Shown: positions 42,359-55,639, counted from the first letter of the stretch. The stretch: DNA of 64,000 nt from Coccinella septempunctata (GCF_907165205.1 NC_058190.1:5278001-5342000), one strand, 5' to 3'. Notes: a model not told the origin generated them from the letters alone. A program made the numbers and translations.

Positions 42359-42935
42359 TTCATGTGAAATTTTTTCAAAGGTGAAGTTCATCTTGACTTG
42401 AAACTTCCTTTAATTCCTTTCACTTATATTGATGCAAGATGATTTTGGTTGAAGAATTAAACATTCTTGTAATCATATGTTAATTCATTCGGGGGATACC
42501 CATTCCCAACCACTCTGCATCATATGCATTTCATCTTCGGGTTAATATTTTTGAAATCTACAACTGATGTAACGTATTCAAACTTTATATCCAAAGAAGA
42601 TAACGAACATTAATTCTCCTCAAGCTGGTGCATATTATGATATTATACTGATCTCTTGTATTTTCCATGCAAATAACTGGATTTGGAATGCTTTCAATCG
42701 GTTTGTACAAACTTCAATTATGTTCGTCACTCATTTTCCGAAGAGATTCGACATAGTGATAAAATACGTAATAACAGAAACTTTCACGTAGAACGGGCAA
42801 CATAGCGTTGATTTCAAACCCAAAAATGTTTTGACAAGCTTCATAACCCCACATTTTCTTACTTTACTGAGTGAAATGTGTCGAATATCCATGGCCAACC
42901 GAGTGCTAAAATAAAAGTAAATGGAGTATACATGC
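42359..42935. repeat. Interspersed repeat R1, copy 2
   Basis: Direct repeat of 23874-24428, 18.5 kb away. Small indels in both directions. Confidence 0.8.
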
Positions 42936-43264
42936 ATCTTAGGGAAATAATCGAAAATTATTATAAGTAACTTTAATTTTTGATTTCATCAACATATTTG
43001 AAAAATCCGGACAAACATCCGGTGACATTAATTGAAACGAATATTAATGGTACAATTTTTCATATTATTAACAAAATTTGGAAACAGGTTTTCTGATTCC
43101 CCAGCCCAGATCCTTCATTTCTAACCAATGCTTCTGTCAAGTATAATAGCTGCAAAAAAAATTTTATATGAAAGTTGTTCACGCTCTTTCAAAATTCATT
43201 CCTTTGATAAGTTTTCAAAAGGAAATCAATTATATACAGGCAAAAAGTTATGTTTTGGAACATG

Positions 43265-44105
43265 TGATTTTTGTTTTTGACTTATGAGCATTTATATGTC
43301 AGAAAGTATCCAACTTCAAAAGCCTGTAAAATGTATTCTATTGCACCTAGAAAATACTACGTGGTGTCAGAAACTTGTAATTTAGTCTTCTACTTATTAA
43401 TGCTTTCGAATTTAAATACTACCAACAAGTAATCAGTTCTGCCAATATTTGAAAATTGTAGATTTTCCCAATTTTTCTGAATGGAACACCCTATATATTA
43501 ATACATTTTCGAATAGAGAATTGCAAGAGCTATTTGATAATGTATCATTTCATAGGTCTCGCGTAGTCTTAATTTAAGAGCTACTAATCAATTTATGATG
43601 AAAAAAATGTAATTCTATTCTTATAAGTGGATTTTTGTATAAAAAGCGATGCTATATCAACAAAAATCATCTCCATGATCTAGAGCTGACATTTCTAGCT
43701 TTGACACAATTTTTTTTATGTTGCTATGGATACGATTTTACTCATTCAACTCTGAATTATACCAATATTCTAGATTGACCAAAGTAAATTACTTGTAACT
43801 CTTAAGGTGTGACCAGGAAACCCATGATATGCTATATTATCAAATTGCTCTTGAAACGCTTTACGTAATGTATTAATGTATAGGATGTTCCATTTAGAAA
43901 AAAAATGAGAAAAACTACAATTTCCAAATGTTGGCAGCACTGATTACTTGTTGGTAAATTTCGAAGTTTGAAAGTATTAATAGGAAGAAGACTAAATTAC
44001 AATTTTACTGACACCAAGTAGAACTTTCTAGGTTCCATAGAATATATTTTACGGGCCTTTGAAGTTAGACACTTTTTGAAAGATAAATGCTCATAAGTCA
44101 AAAAC
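43265..44105. repeat. Inverted repeat, about 240-bp arms
   Basis: Left arm 43265-43500 (TTTTTGACTTATGAGCATTTAT...GAATGGAACACCCTATA) and right arm 43868-44105 (its inverse: TATAGGATGTTCCATTTAG...GATAAATGCTCATAAGTCAAAAAC). Loop about 370 bp. ACAGGGTGTTCCATTTA occurs again at 44177. Probably two opposed copies of one repeat. Confidence 0.75.
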
Positions 44106-44179
44106 AAAAAATCGAAGACCCTCTTTGACCTATGTTTTCGAAAATGTCTTTCCAACTACTATTCAAATATGTAATAATA

Positions 44180-45296
44180 TACAGGGTGTTCCATTTAACA
44201 GAAAGTAACATGGTGATAAAAAGAAATAATTCAAAGTACCTATACAAAGTGAGAGAACTAAATTCAACGTTATACATGGTCAAGGGCCTAGGGCGACCAA
44301 AACTGTCACTGAAAATTTCACTCCAGAGTACCCTCCAAAGTGAAATGAGAAATGAAATAAGAAAATAAAAAAAAATTTCTCATAAGAGCGTCAAGTATTT
44401 GAAAGTGTGGTATGAAAATATAGGTTTTCGAACACGGTGAATTGATTGCGAGTAATTCCAAAAGCCTATCTGCCTTCGTTTAGATATTCATCGTTGAAAT
44501 GGCATATTCCAAAAATTGCAGATTTCAATCTGCGATATCTCCTCCGATCCAATCGAGATCTCCAGGAATCAGCACTGCCAAGGCTTCCACCCTAGCAAAA
44601 ATTCTCGATTTCGAAAATGATTTTTTGTAACGTAGTTTTACATTATTGAAATTTAAAAAAAAATAAAAATGAAAAGTGTTACACTGCGAACGGCAATGGA
44701 AGGTGTGGATTTTTTTGTTAACAGATTCTGAACAAATTTTGGTACTTATTTATATAACTGAATCAACTGAAATGATATAAGTACTGAGAGGGTGCCAATT
44801 AGTTTGAGTCTAATTAAAATGGTCCAATTTGTGACGAACTGATAAATTAAAAAATGATTGTAATTTTACGTTGATTGGTGAATAAAATCCTCACAACTAA
44901 AATATTCTCATTTATTTTCTCGATGTTCAGGGCAGCATCGGTTGGGACACACTTTGAAGAATATATAAGGGTGTTGTTCGGAGGAATGATAACAAGATGA
45001 AAAATAATCATTAAGATTACAGTTTTCCCTCACACTCAAAATAGCATGTCATGAATATTGTCATCAAGCATTTAGATTTTTAGATTCGTCAATAAGAATT
45101 CGTTGAGACACAGTTGGAACAAATATATGTTCATTCTCCAATTCCTCAACTGCTTAACAGAATGCTCTTCTGCTATTAAAATATGTGAAATTCATACAAA
45201 AAATGCAATGCATTAATAGATTGATTGTACTCGTATTACTATTTCTTTACATTCTTTTAATTGCCGAAAATTTGCGCCCCTCAAGCCTTCTACATT
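44180..45296. other. No gene recognised
   Basis: AT-rich; no supported feature. Confidence 0.45.
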
Positions 45297-45433
45297 TTTA
45301 GCCGATAGGATGTGGTTACACTTAAGTTTGGCCGGCTAAAGATAGAAGAAACTAACATTAGCAAACACCCGAAGCTAAACCTAAGTTTAGCCGGCTAATC
45401 TTAAGTTTATGTTCACACCTATTCTTAGCCGTA
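45297..45433. repeat. MITE-like foldback (about 137 bp)
   Basis: TTAGCCGATAGGATGTGGTT...TTTGGCCGGCTAA against TTTAGCCGGCTAA...CACACCTATTCTTAGCCG inverted: arms about 40-45 bp with mismatches. Confidence 0.65.
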
Positions 45434-45609
45434 ACAAATATAATAGATATGTATATGGTTCTCCTTCTCTCTACCCTCCATAGAATGCTTATTGCTTTTT
45501 TCTTTAACACAAATAATAAGGATTTTATAACTATTATTTCCGGTAATGTTGACTAATGTATTTTGATGTTTTTCTGAAACTATATATTGCTGTTTGAATT
45601 TTTCCACAG

Positions 45610-46760
45610 AGAGCTGTTATATTTTTTTTTTCAGTTGGGATGTTTGTCTATATGTACTCCCGAAAATTTTGTGTGCTCTGATAATTGATATTTTTCGTTC
45701 TTGAGTGTTATTGTATTGTTTTTTTCGATCCTTGCATAACTAGGAGTGAATAGAACAATCTTGGTTTTTTCGTTATTTAGAAGAAGATTATGACTTCTGA
45801 ACCATTCGTTAGTTTCTTCCATCTTATATTCACATGATTCCCTCAGCTCTGAATATAGATCTTCTATTACAAGTAGGTTGGTGTCATCTGCGTAATTTAC
45901 TGTTGTTATTTTCCTATTTTGTGAGTCACCGCCCTTCTGAGTATTTCATTTTTTGCTAGGAATTCCATTATTTGTGTACCATCTCGAATATCTGGGAGAA
46001 ACTTGGTAGTATGCTTATTGGCCTATAGTTATTGAAATCATTAATATCACCTTTTTTGTGTATTGGTTTTATTTTACTATAGCTATTTTTAGTTTGTTAG
46101 GAAAAATGCCATATTTGAGTGTGTTGCTAATAATATGACTTTAAGGTTCGGTTATGTCTTCAATTTTTTCTTAGGTAATAATATGATTTGATCCCTCATC
46201 ATATCCGCTGGAATGTTTGTTTATTAATTCTTCCACTATTCGTTTGATATCTGATTAGAAAATTTTTCTCAAAAGGATTGATTGATCTACTTGTTCACTT
46301 TTCTCATCATTATGAAGGTTCGTCATATTTTTTGTTATATCTGTTCTTGCTTCAATAAAATAGTTGTTCATCCCATTTGCTATTGTCTCTGTGGATCTCC
46401 TGCTATTTCTATTTTTGTCTGTTTTGAATTTTTCAAAGAGTACACCAATTTCCATACTGGAATTTACCTTTATTATCAGAATTTTCAATTAACTACTCAT
46501 ATTTCCTCGACCTGTTTTCTGTTAGTAATTGGTCATATTGGATCTTGATTTGACGATATTTGTCTTTGAATGAGCTATTGCAGGCACTCAAACTAATAGT
46601 ATCTCTAATTGGTTTTTCATTTGTGCAATCTCATCTGATACTATTGGTTTTCGTTTTTTCTTCAGTGGGATTTTTTTTAAATGGAATGACTTATTGAAAC
46701 TGTGCAGATATAAGCTATGAAATTTGTCGAATTGTGCATTTACATTGTTATCCGGTAACT
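45610..46760 (-). pseudogene. LINE RT fragment, minus strand
   Basis: Minus strand, from 46.5 kb down: IANGMNNYFIEARTDITKNM, then decayed RT pieces near 46.0 kb, VNYADDTNLLVIEDLYSEL near 45.88 kb (catalytic YADD kept), and an open part EETNEWFRSHNLLLNNEKTK, LSEHTKFSGVHIDKHPN. Same family as the element at 0.1-1.8 kb. Frame breaks throughout. Confidence 0.75.
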
Positions 46761-47457
46761 AATGGATGGATGGTATAAACTGAAAATTATTCTGTGCTTT
46801 TCAAAACTTGAAATTGAATACCGAATAGGTACCTCAAATTCGCACTGCTTCATTAGTCAGTGACAACTTGACGCTTAAATTCCCACCTTTTATTCAAACC
46901 TCCTAGCGATCGCAGCTCCCTCTATTTCCCCATTTTTGGAAACACTTTTTCACTACTGCGATTGTTCTCATTCTCTCTACTCTCTACTTTAGTTGGATTG
47001 AAATAAATAGGATTAAATTTTTTTTTTCATACCCGAGATCGTAAAACTAAAAATTTTATCAGAAGATCACTGTAACACAGGCGTTTTGTCAATCATCGAA
47101 ATTGATAAAAATTATGAGCCGAAATATTTGCTTTTCAGTTTTGACACCCTATATCTTGAAAAATAGTCTTGACGTCTTGTGTACATAAGTGTTAACGTAT
47201 TAATGCATAGAATATTATTTTGATTGTTAATTGTTGAGATATAATAAAAAAGTCTGCTTTTGTCAATTATTTCAACTCTATAAACGAGCTCTCAAAAATT
47301 TAATTTCGTATACAAGTAGGCTTTGAACTTTTTCAGGTTGATATACTTCTTTGAATAAATAAAGAGGGTAAATCGATATCTGAAATCATATCTGAGGTAA
47401 CAGTCAAAACCCCACATAAGTTGCTGCCTTAAAGATGTCGTTTCAAGAGATTTGTTG
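46761..47457. other. No gene recognised
   Basis: AT-rich; no supported feature. Confidence 0.45.
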
Positions 47458-47945
47458 AAAAGGGGTAGTCTTCAGGGGGTGCAAGAAATTTTTTTTACGG
47501 ATTATGAATCCTGAATATTCAACCAACATTCGAGTGGCAATCTCATTTTGACAGTCTTTCAAACTTAGAAGCAAAGATTATAATCTTTGCTTAGAAGTAA
47601 TATGTAAAAACAGCAATTCGGAGTTGTATAGTGGGTTGATTAGGGGTAGTCTGCAGGCAGTGCAAGAAAAATATTTTACGGAATATTAATCCAAAATAGT
47701 AAAAAATCATTTGTGTGAAAATCTCATTTCGACAGTCGTTAAAACTTAGAAGTTATATAGCGGCAAATCGGAGTATTATACGGAATACGGAAAAGGGTCT
47801 GCAGGGAGTGCAAGAAAAATTTTTCACGGTATATAAATCCTGAATATTCAACCATCATTTGAGTGAAAATCAGAGACCCTTTCTCTATGGTGAAAATCTC
47901 ATTTTGACAGTTTTTCAAACTCGGAAGTATAGAAAAAACATTGCG
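47458..47945. repeat. Tandem repeat, about 185 bp x 3
   Basis: Units starting GGGGTAGTCTTCAGGGGGTG, GGGGTAGTCTGCAGGCAGTG and AAGGGTCTGCAGGGAGTG, each followed by a common CCTGAATATTCAACCA...TCATTTTGACAGT segment. Unit 1 carries the 24-bp palindrome AAGCAAAGATTATAATCTTTGCTT (about 47570-47593). Confidence 0.8.
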
Positions 47946-49640
47946 CCTAGACAATTTCAGTTCAATTTATCGAAAAATTATATCGGACAAATTTATTTTC
48001 CAAACGAATTGTTCGAATTATCAAATATATATATTCCGAACATCAAATATTCATATTCTTTCAACTGCTAATCTCCTTACGAATTGCAGAAGCGATTTTT
48101 CAGCGAAAATAAGAATAGGTGTACGCCACTGACGGCCATTGGCGCTTCGGGCATCTTCGGGATTCTGTCATTTCTGTCAACTGGATATTGTCATTTGACT
48201 CATTTGCAAAGAACAGTACCCCGGCTTGATTTCGGGGTGAAGTGGATTTTTTTTTTTAATTTCAACATGAAAATGAGAATTCAATGGCGAATGACTTATT
48301 CCAACCAATAACCATCATCAATTGACTTTATAAGTAAGAAACAGTTTCTGAAGTGAATATGAATTTATGAGTACTCTTCGCTAATCGTCATAATAATGTT
48401 TCATTCAAGATTTATGCAAGATTCTCCATAAATTGTCTAATTAATTTGTCGGTTTCAAACACTTGCTTCTTATTTCTTAGTTTCGTTTTTACGAACCTAA
48501 TATACATGTATAATATTATTCAAATAATAATGTTGGTATGAAATGGACAAACAATTTTTTTTCTGCCTTTTGTCATGCATATGTACATACATATGTACAC
48601 ATGTATGAAAAAATACATTATTGCATCTGTTAATGTTCATTATATTTACAGATTTACACCCATGAAGTGAATGGTGATTTCATAGAGCCCCTTTTTTTAG
48701 GGTGAAGGTAAAAGACAAAATTCCAAGGTGGGCGCTAAAGTAAACAGGAGCCAGGGTGAGTATATCTCAAGATCTTCTTCAAACAAATTCTTCTAAACGA
48801 ATACTTTATTCCCATAATACATCTAGGATGGGACATTCACAAATAATTTGGTATTTAATTTCAGTTCCAAGCTACAAAAATTTGAGTCACTGAAAATGGT
48901 CCCCATATATGGTAAATTTGATTTTGTTGTTGATGGAGTGCAACTGTGTCGAAAGATATCAGCATATTCAATCTTACGTACTACTATGTTCCGCAGTTGG
49001 TAACATATCTACTAGATATAGAGCATAATATTGAAAGAAACTCTAAGAATTTTGAATCAGAGTACTAAATGAGCTCAAGAATTGTGATAGCTTTTGGGGG
49101 ATCTTCCAGAAAGAATAGATCCTGCTAGTGACCAGTCTTCATCGAGGACTTCATACTTAAGTGTGTGGCATGCGTTCACTTACATGATCAACAGGTAGGA
49201 AAATTTAAGACTCCCGAGACTAAAATATATAGACAAAGCTGGTTGATTCTGTACTTGAGACTGATAAAAGGAAAGATGAGGGTAGAACAGTTTTTTGTAA
49301 GAAATTCATTGGTTTCAGTTAGGGATAATTTTGGAAAATTGAATTGTCAATATATATTTAGACAACTCTATTGGATTCTTCTACTTTGCGTTACCTAGAG
49401 CCATGGAATAATATAATCAAGAGGAGATTTTCTGTTCCTATGCTTCAGTGTTAAAGAGTAGCTATCACAAATCACGAAGAGGAAATTAAATCATTTTAAG
49501 ATGAAATTTCACTTAGTGCTCACTTCATATTTTATTTCCCATAAAGATGCAAATCCACTGATAAAATTTCACTCTTAGCAAAATATTGAATTTAGAGTTA
49601 TAATTTATCGTTTTTGGGAAATTTCATCGAAATATGTGAG
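47946..49640. other. No gene recognised
   Basis: AT-rich; short open frames here have no coding signature. Confidence 0.45.
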
Positions 49641-49719
49641 ATATAATCTCACTTTTTATGCATTTTACTGACTTTTTACTGACTGACTTCCAAATAAGTA
49701 ACAATTGTGTATTGATATT

Positions 49720-50267
49720 ATTTGTCGGAACCTACAAATGAAATATTCATGTAAGAAATAGGGTATTTTGGATCAACTGACCTTGCCACGACAGCTGAGG
49801 GGCTTACACGTGTTGGTTCAATTCATGTTTTTGTGGTTTTTATAAGTCCCTAAAAATTTTCTGAGAAAATGTTGTTCGGTGAATATTATTTTTCCTTCAG
49901 TGATGATATGAAAGTGCGGTATGATAGAAAACTAATCATTATCGACAGTATTGACTTGTACAATATTTTTGTGATAATAAATGTTGTGGGAGGTTTGTGT
50001 GCTCCTAAGTGACGTCAATCCGAAATTCTGAATCGTTTTTTCACTGTATTAATCTTATACCAGAGTATAGTGCATTTCGGATCAGCTGACTTTGATAGGA
50101 TTGCTTAGGGGCACACAAATGTTGGTTAAGCTCGTATTTTTGTGATTTCGTGGTTGTGGTTTTCATGAATACCTATCAATTTCCTGAAAAAATTTCCTTC
50201 AGTGAATATTTTCTTTATTCTTTATTATTCTTTGATAATTTTGATTCATACAATTAAAATTTTTGTG
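49720..50267. repeat. Imperfect direct repeats hosting a hAT insertion
   Basis: Two diverged copies (TTTTGGATCAACTGACCTTGC / TTTCGGATCAGCTGACTTTG..., and GGGGCTTACACGTGTTGGTT / GGGGCACACAAATGTTGGTT). The second copy is interrupted by the hAT at 50268 and resumes at 51711. Confidence 0.7.
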
Positions 50268-51710
50268 CAAAGGAGGATTATAGAGTAGAAAGATAGGAAA
50301 CGCCCTCATATCTCTAGTACTAAAAACCGACTACATTTTGGTCAGTGAAAACACACTTGACAATGAGAAGGCGCACAAAACGCACTGTCGATACAGAAAA
50401 ACTTTTTAATAACAGTTTTCAGTTTTTTGATTGAGGGGCGCGAAATTCGAATTCTATTCCTTGTATTAAATTTCAATATCCACTTTGTTTCGATCAGAAA
50501 ACAAACATCCTGAGCGACAAAACAAAAGTATGGTTTTGTTTTGTGATCAGGATGTTAGTTTTCATCTAAACATTGTTTGGAATCAATTGATATCAATGAA
50601 AAACGCTGTTGAATGTGCTATATTTTTATTTGCAATTTATAAAAAATTTACAAAAATTGAAATTATGGACAATAATAAATAAAGTATATGGTGATCTGCT
50701 ATAAGTCGACGGTGTTATTTCTGTGCAATAGGTTGTTTTGTATTAATTACCTTAGTTGAATTTGCGAAATATACATATATCAGAAATTAATATGAACCAA
50801 TATTCAATATACCATCAGAGCATTCACATTCCAGTTACTTACATATGTAGGTATTATTTATAGAATCTTCAGAACCACACTTAAAAAAAAACCTTAAAGA
50901 GATATACAAGACCTGTATGTATAGTTCCTCGGTCCTTTTTTTATGATTTCCTCATGATATGGTCTCTTTATGACACAATATACAAATTGATTAATGAATT
51001 AACAAAACACTCACAGCAGGTTTTATGAAACTTTGACTTTCCAAACAACAATTTGACAGTCACTCAGTTTCCAAATCGAAATCAATAAAACCTCTGCAAT
51101 ATGTATATTGAAAGAGTAGCAATGGAGAATCATTGTATGGACCTATAAAGGTCATAATTTCCCCTTAATAGGCCGTTCATTCAAGAGATGCTTTCTGCAT
51201 ACAAATGAACATGAACAGCTCTAAATTGACCTGCAGTAAAATGTTCATTGCACATGGTGTAGTCAGTAGTCTTTGCTGAAGTCATTGTCTTAACGCCGTG
51301 AGAATTTTATCCACTTCGGAGCACTGAAAATTAAAATCAATGAATGACCGACTCACATGTTACGAGTTTTAATATTTATGCTTCCATTTTCCTTAGTTGA
51401 ATGAAGAACTTAATTTCTCAAAATCCATTCGATTATTTGAGCAAAGTTCTTCACCATCCGAACAATATTTTGATGTTTTCACCAAGAAATACGACAAAAA
51501 AATTAAATAATCAGAAACTAGAACGAGCTAGATAAACAAAAAGCGGTACGCGAATCAAAACATACAAAACCTCTTTGGTCAAAATGGACGTCTGAAATCT
51601 TACAAAATTCCATATGTTTCTGCAAATGGCACTCAACACGCTTGACACACAGATGGCGCACAAATCGCTTTAGTCGCCTCGTTTCCCATCTTTCTACTCT
51701 ATAATCTTTG
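50268..51710. mobile_element. Non-autonomous hAT element, copy 2 (1443 bp)
   Basis: Same family as 33429-34949 with TIR CAAAGGAGGATTATAGAGTA / ...CTCTATAATCTTTG. Flanks TTTTTGTG (50260-50267) and GTTTTGTG (51711-51718) are a 7/8 target duplication. The paralogous repeat at 49966-49998 has this site without the insert. Confidence 0.88.
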
Positions 51711-52137
51711 GTTTTGTGATTATAAATGTCACAGATGGTTTGTTTGCCCCATAAAGAATGGACTGAGCATTATTCGCATGAAAGTGTATCCTGTAGAAAG
51801 AGAGAAAGCCATGACCTGTCTTTTTTTCTGTGGACATATACTTGAGTGTGAACCAATCAAAATTCTAGAAAAAGTCAACTACTGGCCGTACGTTGGGCTG
51901 TCTCGTTCACATTCTTCTGCCATATTTACTGTAAAGCTGATAAGCAAATGCTCAGTCCATTCTCTATGTCCATGGTTTGCCTCTCAGGTGACGTCAATTC
52001 CATATGCCTAATTTATCCGACCTTTCAAGCCAAAAACATTGGACCAAAAACTCATATTTTCTCTTTGACATTTAATATCTGGACATTATCTTATAGAGAG
52101 GGAGTCAAAATTATGAATTGATAAAATCTATTTTCAG

Positions 52138-52229
52138 GAGACAAGACAAAGATAGTTTGATGAACGTTGAAGGGTAACCGAGAGTGCTGTCTCAGCTCTG
52201 AGGGTTGTTCCTACGGCTACAGCAGAAAG
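52138..52229 (+). ncRNA. Candidate noncoding exon with strong splice sites
   Basis: Acceptor CTATTTTCAG ends at 52137 and donor AAAG|GTAAGT follows 52229. All three frames contain stops, so if real it is a UTR or noncoding RNA exon. GC-richer than its surroundings. Confidence 0.25.
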
Positions 52230-52663
52230 GTAAGTCATAATAATTATTTTTTCGAATCACAGATTACAGAAAAAGGTTTAAGTGGGGTAACTCGCTCACT
52301 AAAGCGAAGCATCAATTGGCGCTGTTGTGGTAGCGGAAGAGATCCGGAACTAAATTATCGGAAACTGTTTTGTAGGGATTTTGTGTTCTTGATGGGCATT
52401 GTAAATTTTGCGAAATTCAAGTTCAACATAAATTTTTAGCATCATTTACACGAAGAATTTTGACACGACAATGATTGTACTGCAAATCCCATTTTATGAA
52501 CCTATTTGTGAACCATTTAATGAGTTGTGAGTGGGATACTATGAAAACGTGACATTTTATGTATATTAGCCATTTTATAGTAAATGGTATAAAGTGATCT
52601 GAAGAAACTCATTATAATTTGAGCTTACCATTCCATTTTTGAGGTCAAATATAAGGCGTGTTC
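52230..52663. other. No gene recognised
   Basis: AT-rich; no supported feature. Confidence 0.4.
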
Positions 52664-52666
52664 GTA

Positions 52667-52777
52667 GAGTGGTTCACAACGGTTGTGAACTGTACAGAGC
52701 AAGCGCAAATGGATTTTCGCTACCCTAAAATGGAATTGCGCTTGCTCTGTACAGTTCACAACCGTTGCAAACCACTC
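52667..52777. mobile_element. Hairpin MITE (about 111 bp) with TA duplication
   Basis: Arms GAGTGGTTCACAACGGTTGT...AAGCGCAA and TTGCGCTT...CAACCGTTGCAAACCACTC, about 43 bp each, loop about 25 bp; TA on both sides. Confidence 0.85.
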
Positions 52778-53360
52778 TACTAACAAACCTATAGGGTGTT
52801 ACATTTGAAAAATGTAACTTTGGTCTTAATTTTTGTTTGAACATAATTTTAAATTTTGCTTTTGATCGCCCTACACAGATCACAAAAAAATATTTCCAAA
52901 ATATCTTTATTTACTCCCTCAAAATGAGCTCTGAATCTGTGGTGGGCCAACCGGTTTATAGTTGAAAAGACGTTTACTTATTGATATTCTACGTAGTATT
53001 ACCTTGAAATCAGTTAATTTAGAACAGAAAGTGACATAATTCCTGTCTCTCTCGATAAGAGCAAAATCCAACCTTAAAATGAGAGTTTCTTGTTGAATAT
53101 TCAATGAACAATGCATATTGATGTGAAAACATATCTATATTTTGTTTTCCAATGCTATAATTCCATTCTAATTGAGTATAGGCTGTATCACAGAACACTA
53201 ATATACAAGAAGTGAAATGTCCTAAGTAATCTGAGGCAACACCAAATGTCATTTATATGCCGCCTTATTTGGTTGTGGAAGTAGATATTGAATGGCGGGA
53301 ATTTTGAATTTACAGGCGTACTATACCTATGTACATACTTTTCGTTGTTTTCACCTTCAT

Positions 53361-53432
53361 TGTAAATTTACAGCTTCTACCAGTAATATTGAAAACAGAT
53401 TTCTAATTCATGATAGAAGCTGTAAATTTACA
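53361..53432. repeat. Inverted repeat, 19-bp perfect arms
   Basis: TGTAAATTTACAGCTTCTA at 53361-53379 and its inverse at 53414-53432, loop 34 nt. The arm itself begins with the palindrome TGTAAATTTACA. Confidence 0.8.
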
Positions 53433-55021
53433 TTACATAAAAAAAAACATCAAGGCAGGAGAGAGTTAGCATTTCAGCAATTTATTTATTTTTCCTAAAA
53501 ATTCTATAAATAGTATTTTCCAGAGGAGCACATTTATATATCAGTCAGCAAAATGCAAATACATATTGAGGATGAAATATATCCAACAGTATGGTATTTG
53601 AGAAGAAATAGAATTGTTGATCGTAAAACCTGTTCCCCATATAAAATCTCAGTATAAGCAGAGGAAATGGAAATCAAGTAACATCCACATATATGTATGA
53701 TACAAAACAACCAAGATAAAAACCTCAGCAAAAATCTGTCCCTATAAAAGTCTAGTTATATTGAATTTATTCACATAATGAGCTATTTAAATTATCGGAC
53801 CGGCTCTTTCATTGTGATAAATTTTCTTGTTCCCTTGTATAAAATTGAAATCATATCTGAAACAGAAAAAAGAGATTGAAGATAGAGAAAGCTTAGTAAA
53901 TAACATAGTCACAAAGTGATTGATGTAGAATTGGAATGATAAGAAATTCAGAGATCAAAAATAGCTCAACCTTCCTAATCACGAGTATCAGAATAGATGA
54001 AAATAATATTCAACATGCGGTCGTTCGTAAGTTACTTCTCCTTGAATCTCCTAAATAATCCGCCTCGTTATGTAGTAGGGAAGTAATTTTTCAGTTTAAT
54101 AATGAAATGTGAATATTAAAAACATGATTTTTGAAACGTCAACAGGTTGTCAACCAAAAGAATTAGGTTAATTTGGTTTTGACTGTCACTTCAACCGGAA
54201 ATTCATGTCGGCCATATTTGGTTGTAGATTGGACCATAGAAGAGGGAGTTTCACCCCCCTGGGCTGTATAGTCAATTTTAATAATAAAATTGAATTCCAA
54301 TTGAATAATCTCTCCCAAATCAATCTGGGTATGATTCTACAACTGTTGAGATGAAATCTCTTGGTATTTTACCATATACTCGAATCTCATATAAAAACTG
54401 GCCATACATAGTTTGAACAGGTCTTGTGAGACCGAATGAAATATATATTTTTTTTTAATTAAGTACCCTTTGAAAGCACGTCTTGTTGCTATGATTGTTT
54501 GTACGTCGTGAGAAAACGCAAAAGGAGTGAAAATAATGAAAAATAATTATTTTGAAAATTTTCCTTCACAAAACAAATTAAAACAATCTTTTTAAAAGGT
54601 TCATTTTCCTATACAGCCTAGAATTTTCTCGATTCTATTACATTTTTCGTGAAATTTCAGGTTGATCATAAACGAAAATATTTGTTTTATTTCGACCGTC
54701 GGTTCGAGAGAAATTTGGCTGATTACAAATATTGCTTGTGTTAGCATTCGTAGGATTAGCAACATATTCCTGTTTTTCGATGTTTTATTTACATTTGTCT
54801 CTATAAGAATATTTTTATCAATTGAATAATATTGATCATTATCCTATTTACAATCTAAATCACAGTGTCACATGTCTTCGCACCATTGATCGTTATTATC
54901 TATTTCGGAACTCCATGAAATTGTATCAAAAATATCTTGGTACTGGCCGATCGTTATTTTTATTGCTGTCATTGTCGATTATTGTTGGAAAGACAAAATT
55001 ACTATCTTTCTACCTCGAAAT
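53433..55021. other. No gene recognised
   Basis: AT-rich; may include the Helitron 3' end, but I see no CTRR-type terminus with a hairpin. Confidence 0.45.
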
Positions 55022-55570
55022 TTAAACGTTCCTTGTGTTTCCGCTATCTTGAATGGAAATTTTGATTCCATCAATGTTTCCAACTCTAGAGAAAGCAACG
55101 TATAGTTGTCCGTGTGTAACGCAAGGTTTTCTCAGACAAATTCCTATTCTATTCATGCTTTGTCCTTGAGATTTATTTACAGTCATACTATACGCAAGTT
55201 TGACCGTAAATTGTAAGCTTACAATTTCTTTTGGCGAATCTGAAGTTTGAGCTTTCATTTTGATACGAGGTAATATCAAAGTTCCACCTATGCGTTGTCC
55301 ATTCAATAATACACATCCTATAGTATGATTGCCCAAATATGATTCTTTCATTTTGGAACCGTTACATTCACCCCGATCAAAATGTAAATTTACTGAGAGT
55401 ATCCACGTTTCCGTTTCCGTGTGCGGAAAATTCATCTTCTTCCGCAGCCATGTATGAATCTTCGCTCAGATAGAATTTCGTTTCGTTGCTGTTAATTTTA
55501 TTAATTATTTATAGAATCAACCATCAGGTGAGTGGGGCATAAAACAGTACGCGAACCATTTATTTGTGCT

Positions 55571-55639
55571 GAATGATGTCCGTCATAGACGAACATCATT
55601 CATGGAAGTCTGCCTATTTTTCGATAGGCAGACTTCCAT
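55571..55639. repeat. Two adjacent hairpins at the Helitron duplication boundary
   Basis: 55571-55601: GAATGATGTCCGTC-ATA-GACGAACATCATTC (one mismatch). 55602-55639: ATGGAAGTCTGCCTAT-6 nt-ATAGGCAGACTTCCAT (perfect 16-bp arms). No base between them. Confidence 0.85.

Noticed and set aside
47458..47945. CRISPR array
   Set aside because: Units are about 185 bp long direct repeats without short spacers; eukaryotic minisatellite.
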